A DNA stretch of 33,172 nucleotides from Brachybacterium sp. YJGR34 (GCF_003347015.1 NZ_PNFB01000029.1:1-33172), one strand, 5' to 3'. Positions 22,801 to 30,919 are shown, counted from the stretch's first letter. Made by a program: numbers and translations. The notes: generated from the sequence alone by a model not told the origin.

Positions 22801-25343
22801 CCCGCCTGCGCTCCGTGCCCGCCGACCCCGTCGACCGCACCCGCCTGCCCATCGACGAGTGGCGCCTGGTGGAATCGCGCCCCAGCGAGGACCTGGGCCT
22901 GATGGAGACCCTGTTCGCCACCGCCAACGGCTATCTGGGCATGCGCGGCACCCCCTCGGAGGGCCGTGACGCGGCCAAGCACGGCACCTTCCTCAACGGC
23001 TTCCACGAGACCTGGCCCATCCACCATGCCGAGTCCGCCTTCGGCTTCGCCCGGGTGGGGCAGACCATGATCTCGGTCCCCGACTCCTCGGTGATCAAGC
23101 TCTACGTCGACGACGAGCCGCTGCTGCTCTCCATCGCCGATCTCGAGGAGTACGAGCGCTGGATCGACTTCCGCGAGGGGGTGCTGCATCGGGAGCTGAT
23201 CTGGCGCACGCCCGCCGGCAAGCGGGTCCAGGTCAGCACCTCCCGCCTGGTCTCCTTCACGCAGCGCCACCTCGCCCTGATGACCATGGAGGTCACGATG
23301 CTCGAGGGGGACGCGCCGATCGCGATCTCCTCGCAGATCATCAATCGCCAGGACTTCCAGGACGACTTCGGCAAGGGCGTGGACGGCGGCCCGATCATGG
23401 ACAAGGCCGATCCGCGCCGGACCACCGACTTCGCCCAGCGTGTGCTGCTGCCGCAGCAGGACTGGCACAGCGACCGCCGCATGCTGCTGGGCTACCGGGT
23501 CGCGGATTCGGGGATGACGCTCGCCGTCGGCGCCGATCACGAGGTCAGCTCGGACGCCGAGGTCGAGCAGCTCGTGGACACCTCGCCGGATCTGGGCCGC
23601 CAGGTGATCCGCGCGCATCTCCACCAGGGCTCCCATCTCACGGTGCGCAAGTCCGTCACCTACCACTCCTCGCGCTCGGTCCCCCACCGCGAGCTGTTCG
23701 ACCGGGGCCGGCGCACCCTGGATCGTGTGCGTGCCGAGGGCTTCGAGGCGCAGCTCGAGGATCAGCGTCGCTATCTCGCGGACTTCTGGGAGCGCTCGGA
23801 CGTGCAGCTGCCGGGGCAGCCCGCCGAGCAGCAGGCCACCCGCTGGTGCCTGTTCCAGCTCGCCCAGGCCGCCGCCCGCTCCGACCAGTGGGGGATCCCG
23901 GCCAAGGGTGTCTCCGGCTCCGGCTACGAGGGGCACTACTTCTGGGACACCGAGGTGTACGTGGTCCCCTTCCTCACCTTCACCAACCCCGCCTGGGCCC
24001 GCAACGCCCTCCGCTTCCGCACGAACCTGCTGCCCAAGGCCCGCGAGCGCGCCCGGGAGCTGAACCAGCGCGGGGCGCTGTACCCCTGGCGCACCATCAA
24101 CGGCGACGAGGCCTCGGCGTACTACGCCGCGGGCACCGCCCAGTACCACATCAACGCCGACGTCGCCTATGCCTTCAGCCAGTACGTGGACGTCACCGGT
24201 GACCTCGACTTCCAGCGCCGCGAGGGCGTCGAGGTGCTGGTGGAGACCGCCCGGATGTGGGCGGACCTCGGCTTCTGGCGCCTGACGCCCGATGGCCGCT
24301 CGAGCTTCCACATCCACGGCGTCACCGGCCCGGACGAGTACACCACCGTGGTCAACAACAACATGTTCACCAACGTCATGGCGCGCCACAACCTGCGCCG
24401 GGCGGCGCGGGCGGTGCGGGAGCTGCGCGAGGCCGATGCGGAGGGGTACGCGACCCTGCGGACCCTGCTCGACCTCGACGAGATGGAGCTCGAGCAGTGG
24501 GACGCCTGCGCGGACGGCATGTCCATCTCCAAGGATGAGGCGCTGGGCATCCACCTCCAGGAGGACCGCTTCCTCGAGCGGGAGATCTGGGACCTCTCGA
24601 GCACGCCGGAGGAGGCCTTTCCGCTGCTGCTGCACTTCCACCCGCTGGTGATCTATCGCTTCCAGGTGCTCAAGCAGGCCGACGTGGTGCTCGCCCTCTT
24701 CCTGCGCGGCAGCGAGTTCACGGCGGAGGAGAAGAAGGCCGACTTCGAGTACTACGACCCGATCACCACCGGGGACTCCTCGCTCTCCGCCGTCGTGCAG
24801 TCGATCATGGCCGCGGAGGTGGGGCATCAGAAGGCGGCGCTGGACTACTTCCGGGCGGGGCTCTTCGTGGACCTCGGCAACCTCCACCACAACACGGACG
24901 ACGGGGTGCACGTCGCCTCCGCCGGCGGAGTGTGGAATGCCCTGATCCACGGCTTCGGGGGTATGCGGCACGACGAGGGCGAGCTGTCCTTCGATCCCCG
25001 CCTGCCGACCGACTGGCCGGAGCTGTCCTTCCCGATCACGCTGCGGGGCTCGAGGTTCCGCGTGCGCCTGGTGCGCGAGGAGATCTCCTTCACGCTCGAG
25101 TCCGGCGCCGAGGTCGGGGTCTCGGTGCGGGGGCAGGACGTCACGGTGACCTCCGAGGGCGTCGCGGTGCCGCTCGCCGACCAGGGGCCGGTGCTCGACG
25201 ACGCCGTGCTGGCCAGGCCCGTCGGCCTGGGGGACACCCGTGCGGACGGATCGATCATGACCTCTCACGTGCCCGGCGATCCCGACGACCCGTGGGAGTT
25301 CCCGGTCGCCGATGATCCCGACGACATCGTCGAGGGGAGCTGA
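22797..25343 (+). CDS. Glycoside hydrolase family 65 disaccharide phosphorylase (maltose/trehalose/kojibiose type)
   Basis: 848 residues, the usual GH65 length: N-terminal beta-sandwich (~1-300), linker, (alpha/alpha)6 barrel (~340-730) and C-terminal beta-domain. Early ANGYLGMRGTPSEG matches the GH65 N-terminus. The barrel includes GYEGHYFWDTEVYV, YPWRTINGDEASAYYAAG and HIHGVTGPDEYTTVVNNNMF, with E514 as general acid. The phosphate-binding segment near TGDSSLSAVVQS carries SSLS where HxSLS is common. It phosphorolyses an alpha-glucosyl disaccharide with inversion, yielding beta-glucose 1-phosphate for the coupled HAD mutase. Specificity (maltose, trehalose, kojibiose or nigerose) cannot be read with confidence. 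An acidic C-terminal tail (DPDDPWEF, DDPDDIVE) extends past the domain. Confidence 0.93.
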   Translation: MTRLRSVPADPVDRTRLPIDEWRLVESRPSEDLGLMETLFATANGYLGMRGTPSEGRDAAKHGTFLNGFHETWPIHHAESAFGFARVGQTMISVPDSSVIKLYVDDEPLLLSIADLEEYERWIDFREGVLHRELIWRTPAGKRVQVSTSRLVSFTQRHLALMTMEVTMLEGDAPIAISSQIINRQDFQDDFGKGVDGGPIMDKADPRRTTDFAQRVLLPQQDWHSDRRMLLGYRVADSGMTLAVGADHEVSSDAEVEQLVDTSPDLGRQVIRAHLHQGSHLTVRKSVTYHSSRSVPHRELFDRGRRTLDRVRAEGFEAQLEDQRRYLADFWERSDVQLPGQPAEQQATRWCLFQLAQAAARSDQWGIPAKGVSGSGYEGHYFWDTEVYVVPFLTFTNPAWARNALRFRTNLLPKARERARELNQRGALYPWRTINGDEASAYYAAGTAQYHINADVAYAFSQYVDVTGDLDFQRREGVEVLVETARMWADLGFWRLTPDGRSSFHIHGVTGPDEYTTVVNNNMFTNVMARHNLRRAARAVRELREADAEGYATLRTLLDLDEMELEQWDACADGMSISKDEALGIHLQEDRFLEREIWDLSSTPEEAFPLLLHFHPLVIYRFQVLKQADVVLALFLRGSEFTAEEKKADFEYYDPITTGDSSLSAVVQSIMAAEVGHQKAALDYFRAGLFVDLGNLHHNTDDGVHVASAGGVWNALIHGFGGMRHDEGELSFDPRLPTDWPELSFPITLRGSRFRVRLVREEISFTLESGAEVGVSVRGQDVTVTSEGVAVPLADQGPVLDDAVLARPVGLGDTRADGSIMTSHVPGDPDDPWEFPVADDPDDIVEGS

Positions 25344-25384
25344 GCGCCGCTCCGTCGGTCCGCGCCCGGGCCGACGGGGTGGGC

Positions 25385-25390
25385 TAGGCT
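25385..25390 (+). promoter_or_regulatory. Possible -10 element of the BrkB-deformylase operon
   Basis: TAGGCT ~55 bases before GTG 25445. A leader with GGAG at 25431-25434 follows, so this transcript, if real, is not leaderless. No clear -35. Confidence 0.35.
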
Positions 25391-25444
25391 CCCCAGCGCC
25401 CGTCCCGGGCATCCGTCCCCTCCAGAGACCGGAGCTGCAGCACG

Positions 25445-26629
25445 GTGACCGCTGACCGCACACGCCGGACCGGGCCGGTGGTCGAGTACGCCCGGCCCCG
25501 GCTCACGGTCCTGCACGTCCTGAACCGGGTGCGGATGCGGCTGCTGGACATCCAGGTGTGGGACGTCGCCGGGACGATGACCTTCTACCTGCTGCTGTCG
25601 ATCTTCCCGGGAGCGGTCGCGGTGGTCTCGACCATGTCCCTGATCGGCTTCGAGACCGAGCCGCTCGGCGCGTTGGCCGGGATGATCACCGAGATCTTCC
25701 CGACCCTGGACCCGGAGCCCTTCCTCGCCGCGATCCAGGCGGTCTCCTCCACCAGCGGCGGCGTGCTGGGGCTGCTGCTGGGCACCTTCGGCTCCCTGGT
25801 CTCCGCCTCCAACGGGGTGGCCGCCTTCCACCGTGCGATGCATCGCGTCTATGACACGCGGGAGGGCCGTCCCTTCCTCTGGTTCCGCACCATCGTGTTC
25901 GGCGAGACGGTGCTGATCACCTCCGTGGTCCTGCTGGCGATCGGCATGATCATCGTCGGCGGCGACGCCTCCCAGCGGATCGGCGAGTTCATCGGCATCC
26001 CGCGCATCGCCTTCGCCGCCTGGAACCTCGTGAAGTGGCCGATCCTGCTGGCCATCCTGATCATCGGGGTCTCCCTCGCCTACTACCTGTTCCCCAACGT
26101 GCGCCTCCCCCGCTACCGCCTCATGACGCTCGGCTCCACGCTCAGCGTGCTGGTGCTGTTCGGATCCGCCCTGGCCGCGGGGCGCCTGATGGTCTACGCC
26201 ACCCGCTTCGCCGAGGTGCTCACCGTGCTCAACGGTCTCATCGCGATCCTGCTGCTGATGTGGCTGGCGAACATCGTGGTGGTCTCGGGAGCGGCGTTGG
26301 ACGCGGAGTTCCTGCGGGCGCGGCAGATCGCCAGCGGGATCGACGCCTGGCACCACATCGAGCTGGCACCGCACGCCACCCACACCCTCGACTTCCTCGC
26401 CGCCGATGCCGGGGAGGCGGAGGAGATCGGGCGCGCGGTCGCGGCGGCCACGAGGTCCGGGCAGCCGCTGCGCCGGACGCGGAGCCCGTGGATCGTCGAC
26501 GCCCGCAACCCGCTGGCCGTGAACCCGCCGACGCGCTACCGCATCACAAGTCTCCCCGCCGAGGAGACCACGCCCCCGCGCACCGCTGACCCCAGCGATC
26601 GCCCGCACCGAGGAGAGCCCCCCGCATGA
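25445..26629 (+). CDS. YihY/virulence factor BrkB family membrane protein
   Basis: 394 residues with about six membrane segments in the first ~290 residues. The family start TFYLLLSIFPGAVAVV lies at 46-61. SASNGVAAFHRAMHRVYDT is followed by FRTIVFGETVLITSVVLL. LILAILIIGVSLAYYLFPNV and GLIAILLLMWLANIVVVSGAALDAEF complete the core, which ends in the conserved small-residue and acidic region. The C-terminal ~100 residues are hydrophilic and probably cytoplasmic. The family has unclear function (proposed export or envelope role; early claims of RNase BN activity were withdrawn for YihY). The start is GTG 25445 with GGAG ten bases upstream. The stop overlaps the deformylase start (ATGA). Confidence 0.88.
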   Translation: MTADRTRRTGPVVEYARPRLTVLHVLNRVRMRLLDIQVWDVAGTMTFYLLLSIFPGAVAVVSTMSLIGFETEPLGALAGMITEIFPTLDPEPFLAAIQAVSSTSGGVLGLLLGTFGSLVSASNGVAAFHRAMHRVYDTREGRPFLWFRTIVFGETVLITSVVLLAIGMIIVGGDASQRIGEFIGIPRIAFAAWNLVKWPILLAILIIGVSLAYYLFPNVRLPRYRLMTLGSTLSVLVLFGSALAAGRLMVYATRFAEVLTVLNGLIAILLLMWLANIVVVSGAALDAEFLRARQIASGIDAWHHIELAPHATHTLDFLAADAGEAEEIGRAVAAATRSGQPLRRTRSPWIVDARNPLAVNPPTRYRITSLPAEETTPPRTADPSDRPHRGEPPA

Positions 26630-27192
26630 CCGTCCGCCCGATCACCATCGTCGGCCACCGCGCCCTCTCCCAGCGCACCCGCCGGGTCCGGGAGATCACC
26701 GACGAGCTCCGCGTGCTGGTCGCGGACATGTTCGAGACCAACGACGCCGCCGACGGCGCCGGCCTCGCCGCACCGCAGGTCGGCTCCCGGGCACGGCTGT
26801 TCGTCTACTCCTGCCCCGACGCGGACGGCGAGCTGCGCCGCGGCGTGGTCATCAACCCCCGGCTCGAACGGTTCGGCGGGATCGCTCTCGACGAGGAGAC
26901 CCTCGAGGGCTGCCTGTCGGTGCCGGGCGAGAGCTACCCCACCGCCCGTCATCGAGGTGCCCGCGTGCGCGGCACCGACCTGGAGGGCGCGGAGGTGGTC
27001 GTCGAGGACGAGGGCGGCGTCCTGGCCCGTGCGCTGCAGCACGAGATGGATCACCTGGACGGCACGCTGTACCTGGACCGGCTCGTCCCGGCCCGCCGCC
27101 GCGAGGCGCTGGACGCCGTGACCGCCCGCGGCTGGCGCGCCGGAGGGATCCTCACCTGGGACCCCCGCGAGCTGGAGGCTCACAACGTCTGA
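26626..27192 (+). CDS. def: Peptide deformylase
   Basis: 188 residues. Motif 1 GAGLAAPQ (44-51), motif 2 EGCLSVPG with metal ligand C96, and motif 3 QHEMDHLDG with ligands H139/H143 and catalytic E140 are intact. It removes the N-formyl group from nascent proteins at the ribosome. It is an actinobacterial-type deformylase with a ~40-residue C-terminal extension (RRREALDAVTARGWRAGGIL). It is coupled to the BrkB gene by ATGA, an uncommon neighbour; more usually it sits with fmt. Its stop codon lies inside the first unit of the 56-bp tandem repeat. Confidence 0.95.
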   Translation: MTVRPITIVGHRALSQRTRRVREITDELRVLVADMFETNDAADGAGLAAPQVGSRARLFVYSCPDADGELRRGVVINPRLERFGGIALDEETLEGCLSVPGESYPTARHRGARVRGTDLEGAEVVVEDEGGVLARALQHEMDHLDGTLYLDRLVPARRREALDAVTARGWRAGGILTWDPRELEAHNV

Positions 27193-27356
27193 TCGACGTA
27201 CTGCCGAGGGACGAGGCGGGAGGAGATCAGACCACGGAGCGCCGCTGATCGACGTACTGCCGAGGGACGAGGCGGGAGGAGATCAGACCACGGAGCGCCG
27301 CTGATCGACGTACTGCCGAGTGACGAGGCGGGAGGAGAACAGACCGACAAGCGCCT
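27189..27356. repeat. Three tandem 56-bp repeats at the deformylase 3' end
   Basis: Units at 27189-27244 and 27245-27300 are identical over 56 bp. The third (27301-27356) matches closely for ~40 bp (two substitutions) and then diverges. Each unit begins CTGATCGACGTACTGCCGAG. GATCAG near the end of one unit and CTGATC at the start of the next form a 6-bp dyad with a 14-bp spacer (27225-27230/27245-27250 and 27281-27286/27301-27306). The first unit contains the TGA stop of def. No spacers, so this is not a CRISPR array. Confidence 0.92.
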
Positions 27357-27388
27357 CCGAGGGGCGGTGCGTCCCCAGGGACGCTGGC

Positions 27389-27394
27389 TATCCT
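27389..27394 (+). promoter_or_regulatory. -10 element of the Rieske-TrmB operon (leaderless)
   Basis: TATCCT, six bases before ATG 27401; no Shine-Dalgarno. It lies ~30 bp downstream of the 56-bp repeats, which may influence this promoter. Confidence 0.62.
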
Positions 27395-27400
27395 GGCGGG

Positions 27401-27826
27401 ATGGAACGACCGTGCCTCTCCCGCCGCCTCGCCCTCCTGCTCCCCGCCTCCGCGGCCGGGCTGGGAGGACTCGCCGCCTGCGCCCCCGAGGACGAGGGCT
27501 TCGGCACCGCGGAGCCGCTGCGTGCGGACGACGGCGCCGTTCCGCTGGAGGACGTCCCGGAGAACGCCAGCACCCTCGTGAACTTCGGCGGTGATCAGCC
27601 GTTCGTGCTGCTGGTCCGCGGCACCGGCGAGGACATCGCCGGGTACTCCGGGTACTGCACCCACAACGGCTGCGCTCTGAGCCAGGCCGGGACCGAGCTG
27701 GACTGCCCGTGCCACGGCTCGCGCTTCGACGCCACCACCGGCGAGGTGCTGGTCGGCCCCGCCACCCGGCACCTGCCCGAGGTGCCCGTGGTGGTCGAGG
27801 GCGACCTCGTGCGCCGGGACGTCTGA
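27401..27826 (+). CDS. Secreted Rieske [2Fe-2S] protein, probable Tat-exported lipoprotein
   Basis: 141 residues. The N-terminus reads SRRLALLLPASAAGLGGLAAC: an SRR twin-arginine-like motif (7-9), a hydrophobic run and a lipobox LAAC with C27, so the mature protein is probably lipidated outside the membrane. The Rieske cluster site is complete: C86/H88 in CTHNGC and C102/H105 in CPCHGSRF bind the cluster, while C91 and C104 form the stabilising disulfide. The GS-x-F and GPATRHLP elements are typical of the low-molecular-weight Rieske group. Electron donor and acceptor are unknown; no oxygenase or cytochrome gene is adjacent. TrmB follows six bases later. Confidence 0.92.
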   Translation: MERPCLSRRLALLLPASAAGLGGLAACAPEDEGFGTAEPLRADDGAVPLEDVPENASTLVNFGGDQPFVLLVRGTGEDIAGYSGYCTHNGCALSQAGTELDCPCHGSRFDATTGEVLVGPATRHLPEVPVVVEGDLVRRDV

Positions 27827-27832
27827 GCGGCG

Positions 27833-28708
27833 ATGAGCTCCGAGATCTCCCCGCCCTCCGGTGACGACGCCGGCACCCCTTCGCCCGCGGACGCGGCGGG
27901 AGAGGGGACGACGCATCGTGACGTGGTCTCCTTCGTCCGTCGCGGGGAGCGCCTCACGCCGGTGCGCCAGAGCGCCTGGGACCGCCTGTCCCCCGCCTAT
28001 GTCCTCGATCCCCCGCGCGGAGAGCGCGACACCCTGCCCGCGCCCGGCGCGCGCCTGGACCTCGAGGAGGTCTTCGGTCGCCGCGCCGAGCTCGTGGTGG
28101 AGGTGGGCAGCGGGCTGGGCGAGAACCTCGTCGCCGCCGCCCTCGCGCACCCGGAGCGCGACCACCTGGGCGTCGAGGTCTACCGGCCGGGACTGGCCCA
28201 GACCCTGAACCGCATCGACCGTGCGGGACGGCCCGGGAACATCCGTCTGCTGCCGCTGGACGCGCAGCGGGCGCTGCCCGCCCTGCTGCCCCCCGCCTCG
28301 ATCGCCGAGCTGTGGGTGTTCTTCGCCGATCCCTGGCCGAAGTCGCGGCACCACAAGCGGCGTCTGATCAACCCCCCGTTCCTCGAGGCCGTGCTCCCGC
28401 TGCTCGCGGACGGGTCCCGGTTCCGGCTGGCCACCGACTGGGCGCAGTACGCGCACCACATGCGGCGCCTGCTGGATCCCAGCGAGGACCTGGTGCTGCT
28501 GCATCCGGACGGCCCGCGCCCCGAGGGAACCTCCAGCGATCGGCTCCCGGAGGGGCTCGCGACGACGGGGTGGGCACCACGATTCGAGGGTCGTGTGAAG
28601 ACCTCGTTCGAGGCGAAGGGGATCCGTGCCGGACGCCTAATATGGGATCTGGCGTACGCCCGTGCGCGCAGGCCGGCGACGGCACCCACCGAAAGGCCTC
28701 CTGAATGA
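27833..28708 (+). CDS. trmB: tRNA (guanosine(46)-N7)-methyltransferase
   Basis: 291 residues, longer than the ~220-240 of many TrmB because of a ~45-residue N-terminal extension rich in Pro, Asp and Glu. SAM motif VEVGSGLGENLV (89-100), acidic LGVEVYRPGL, and the catalytic FFADPWPKSRHHKRRLINPPF (~163-183) are present; the D in ADPWPK contacts the substrate. The C-terminal FRLATDWAQYA and TSFEAKGIRAGR segments complete the TrmB signature. It methylates G46 of tRNA variable loops with SAM. It begins six bases after the Rieske stop and its stop overlaps the LCP start (ATGA). Confidence 0.94.
   Translation: MSSEISPPSGDDAGTPSPADAAGEGTTHRDVVSFVRRGERLTPVRQSAWDRLSPAYVLDPPRGERDTLPAPGARLDLEEVFGRRAELVVEVGSGLGENLVAAALAHPERDHLGVEVYRPGLAQTLNRIDRAGRPGNIRLLPLDAQRALPALLPPASIAELWVFFADPWPKSRHHKRRLINPPFLEAVLPLLADGSRFRLATDWAQYAHHMRRLLDPSEDLVLLHPDGPRPEGTSSDRLPEGLATTGWAPRFEGRVKTSFEAKGIRAGRLIWDLAYARARRPATAPTERPPE
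28638..28643 (+). promoter_or_regulatory. Possible internal -10 for the LCP gene
   Basis: TAATAT within the 3' end of trmB, ~60 bases before ATG 28705. It is the most AT-rich hexamer in the area. AAAGG lies ~10 bases ahead of the LCP start. No good -35. Confidence 0.4.
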
Positions 28709-29757
28709 ACGCTCACGACGACCTCGACCTGCCCTCGGAGTGGGAGGAGGAGGGCGAGGACCGCGGCACCGAGAAGCGCCGCGGTCGCCGCGCCGCATTC
28801 ATCGCCCTCGGCCTGGTCGCCGTCCTGGTGGTGGGTGTGGGCCTGGTCATCGGCAACTACCTCGGCGGGATCCGCGGCGAATACGAGAAGCGCACGGTCG
28901 TCCAGATCACGCGCGGCGCCTCCGACGGCGAGCGTCCCGAGGACCTCGACGGCACCGGGGAGAACTACCTGCTGATGGGATCGGACAAGCGCTCCGCGGA
29001 GGACGCCTCCTCGGAGGGGGTCAGCGGTCAGCGCTCGGACGTCATGATGCTCGTGCACGTCTCGGACGACAAGGAGAACGTCTACGTCACCTCCTTCCCG
29101 CGCGACCTCTACGTCCCCGTCCCGGGGTACGGCATGGACCGGATCAACTCCGCGCTCGCCTACGGCGGCGTGGGCCTCGCCGTCACCACCGTCGAGAACT
29201 ACGTCGGCGTGCCGATCGATCACGTCGCCCTCATCGACTTCGACGGCATCGAGGGGCTCGTGGACAGCCTGGGCGGGGTCGACGTCGAGGTCCCGGAGTC
29301 CTTCGAGGCCGACGGCGTCGAGTTCACCGAGGGCACGCAGCACATGAGCGGCGAGGAGGCCCTCGCCTTCGTGCGCGCGCGCAAGCAGTTCTCCGACGGC
29401 GACTTCCAGCGCAACCGCAATCAGCAGGCGGTGCTCCAGGGCATCGCCAACTCGCTCATCAGCGCCGACACCCTCAGCGATCCGGGCAGGCTCACCGACA
29501 CCGTCGGCGCGATCTCGCCCTACCTCACCACGGACGACGGCCTGAGCGCCTCCTCGATGGTGGAGCTGGGACTGTCCCTGCGCTCGGTCCGCAGCGGCGA
29601 CATCCACTACCTCTCGGTCCCCCACGGCGGGCCGACCACCACCAGCGGCGGCGCGAGCGTGGTCGCCACCGACGACGACGCGATGGAGCCGTATCGCGAG
29701 GCGCTGCGCACGGACGACATGGGAACCTATTACGCTCAGTACGCCGGGGTGTACTGA
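28705..29757 (+). CDS. LytR-CpsA-Psr (LCP) family wall-polymer ligase
   Basis: 350 residues. A cytoplasmic Glu-rich N-terminus, then a single membrane helix ~30-52 (AAFIALGLVAVLVVGVGLVI), then the extracellular LCP domain. Landmarks: NYLLMGSDKRSAED, QRSDVMMLVHVS (R110, D112), TSFPRDLYVPVPG (129-141), VENYVGVPIDHVALIDFDGIEGLVDSLGGVDV, and ALAFVRARK through DFQRNRNQQ. These Arg/Asp residues bind the polyprenyl-pyrophosphate substrate in the family. It attaches teichoic-acid-like or other wall polymers, or capsule, to peptidoglycan. No additional LytR_C domain is seen. Confidence 0.93.
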   Translation: MNAHDDLDLPSEWEEEGEDRGTEKRRGRRAAFIALGLVAVLVVGVGLVIGNYLGGIRGEYEKRTVVQITRGASDGERPEDLDGTGENYLLMGSDKRSAEDASSEGVSGQRSDVMMLVHVSDDKENVYVTSFPRDLYVPVPGYGMDRINSALAYGGVGLAVTTVENYVGVPIDHVALIDFDGIEGLVDSLGGVDVEVPESFEADGVEFTEGTQHMSGEEALAFVRARKQFSDGDFQRNRNQQAVLQGIANSLISADTLSDPGRLTDTVGAISPYLTTDDGLSASSMVELGLSLRSVRSGDIHYLSVPHGGPTTTSGGASVVATDDDAMEPYREALRTDDMGTYYAQYAGVY

Positions 29758-29798
29758 GCTCCGGCGAGCAGATCCGCATCCGACGCCTGGAGGACCCC

Positions 29799-30164
29799 GT
29801 GCCCAATCCACTCGTGAGCATCGCCGTTCCGGTCGCAGGGATCGCCGCCGGCGTCGTCGGCAAGAAGGCCGCCGCCGCGGGCTGGGGAGCGGTCTTCGGG
29901 GAGGACGCCCCCACCGTGAAGGCGCAGAAGACCGCGCAGAAGGAGGCCGCCCAGCGTCGCAAGCAGGCCAAGAAGGACGGCGCCTCGCCGGCCGAGATCT
30001 CCGCCATCAAGGATCCCTCGGACGAGCAGCCCGTCTGGAAGCTGATGCTGTGGGCCACCGTCTCCGGCGTCCTCCTGCAGGGGCTGCGCGTCGCGGCCAA
30101 GCGCGGTGCGAAGGCCGGCACGGAGCGGCTGACCGCCCGCCGCCCCCACTCCAACCGCGGCTGA
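29799..30164 (+). CDS. DUF4235 domain-containing small membrane protein
   Basis: 121 residues from GTG 29799, supported by GGAGG (29789-29793). Residues ~5-30 are a small hydrophobic Ala/Gly/Val segment (SIAVPVAGIAAGVVGKKAAAAGWGAVFGED). A Lys/Ala/Gln-rich linker (~40-75) follows, and a second segment near PVWKLMLWATVSGVLLQGLRVAAK ends in a basic tail. This two-helix layout with GEDAPT and PVWKLMLWA matches the actinobacterial DUF4235 family. The function is unknown. It begins 41 bp after the LCP gene on the same strand and is the last gene before a strong bidirectional terminator. Confidence 0.86.
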   Translation: MPNPLVSIAVPVAGIAAGVVGKKAAAAGWGAVFGEDAPTVKAQKTAQKEAAQRRKQAKKDGASPAEISAIKDPSDEQPVWKLMLWATVSGVLLQGLRVAAKRGAKAGTERLTARRPHSNRG

Positions 30165-30183
30165 CCCACTCCCCCTCCGCGTC

Positions 30184-30224
30184 CGAGAAGAGCGCCCCGC
30201 AGAGTCTGCGGGGCGCTCTTCTCG
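30184..30224. terminator. Bidirectional terminator (19-bp perfect stem) between DUF4235 and phoU
   Basis: Arms 30184-30202 and 30206-30224 are perfectly complementary over 19 bp (CGAGAAGAGCGCCCCGCAG on the left) with loop AGT. The outer part holds AGAAGAG/CTCTTCT, giving a short pyrimidine run on either strand. It lies between the convergent stops at 30164 and 30239. Confidence 0.88.
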
Positions 30225-30238
30225 TGCGGTGCGGGGAG

Positions 30239-30919
30239 TCAGAACTCCTGGTTCTCCGCCTCGAGGGTGTGCGTGTCCAGGGAATCTCCCGTGACCAGGA
30301 AGCCGATGCGGCGCACCAGCGAGACGGCGTGGTCGCCGAGGCGCTCGTAGAACCGGATCAGCAGCGTCACGTCGATGATCTGCGCGTTGGTGTAGACGTC
30401 CTCGTCGCTGCGCGAGATCTCCGAGGAGATCTCCAGCAGCAGCGCATCGAGCTCGTCGTCGTCCTTCTGGACCTGCGCGGCCAGGGCCAGGTCGCGGTTC
30501 TGGATCACGGTCCCGGCCCCCTGCAGGGCCTTGATGCCGATCTCCGACATCCGCGCGATCTGCGCCCGGTGCTGCTCGGGGACCGCGATCTCGGGATGGG
30601 CTCGACGCGCCACCAGGGCGATGTGCACGGCCAGATCGCCCATCCGCTCGAGGGAGGAGCTCATGCGCAGCGCGGCCACCAGCAGCCGCAGATCCGTGGC
30701 GACCGGCGATTGGCGGGCCAGGAGCTCGACGATCTTGCCGTCGAGGTCCTCCTGGCGCTCGTCGAGATGGGGGTCGGCGGCGACCACGCGCTCGGCCAGA
30801 GCGAGGTCGCCCTCGAGCAGGGCGCTCGTCGCGCCCTCGAGAGCCTTTCCCACGAATTCGGCCATGTCGAGCAGGTCGTCGACGATATGCCGCAGGTCGC
30901 TCTGGTAGGCCTCGCGCAT
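30239..30919 (-). CDS. phoU: Phosphate signalling regulator PhoU
   Basis: 226 residues, normal length, two PhoU three-helix bundles. The first (~1-110) contains VDDLLDMAEFVGKALEGATSALLEGD and the metal-binding-like ALRMSSSLERMGDLAVHIA. The second (~120-215) repeats with LLIRFYERLGDHAVSLVRRIGF. The two E-R-x-GD-x-A motifs are the family hallmark. PhoU dampens the phosphate-sensing kinase when phosphate is plentiful. It diverges from senX3-regX3 with shared upstream DNA containing PHO-box-like repeats; GAGGAG ~9 bases upstream supports ATG 30919. No pst genes are in the window. Confidence 0.94.
   Translation of the reverse strand: MREAYQSDLRHIVDDLLDMAEFVGKALEGATSALLEGDLALAERVVAADPHLDERQEDLDGKIVELLARQSPVATDLRLLVAALRMSSSLERMGDLAVHIALVARRAHPEIAVPEQHRAQIARMSEIGIKALQGAGTVIQNRDLALAAQVQKDDDELDALLLEISSEISRSDEDVYTNAQIIDVTLLIRFYERLGDHAVSLVRRIGFLVTGDSLDTHTLEAENQEF

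Noticed and set aside
22656..25463. 935-residue open frame on the minus strand opposite the GH65 gene
   Set aside because: Low-complexity composition and no recognisable domain; the plus-strand GH65 frame has full catalytic motifs. It is an antisense shadow.
27189..27356. CRISPR array
   Set aside because: The 56-bp units abut directly with no variable spacers, and no cas genes are present.
27227..28504. 425-residue minus-strand frame across the 56-bp repeats, Rieske and trmB genes
   Set aside because: It is antisense to two well-supported genes and shows no family signature.
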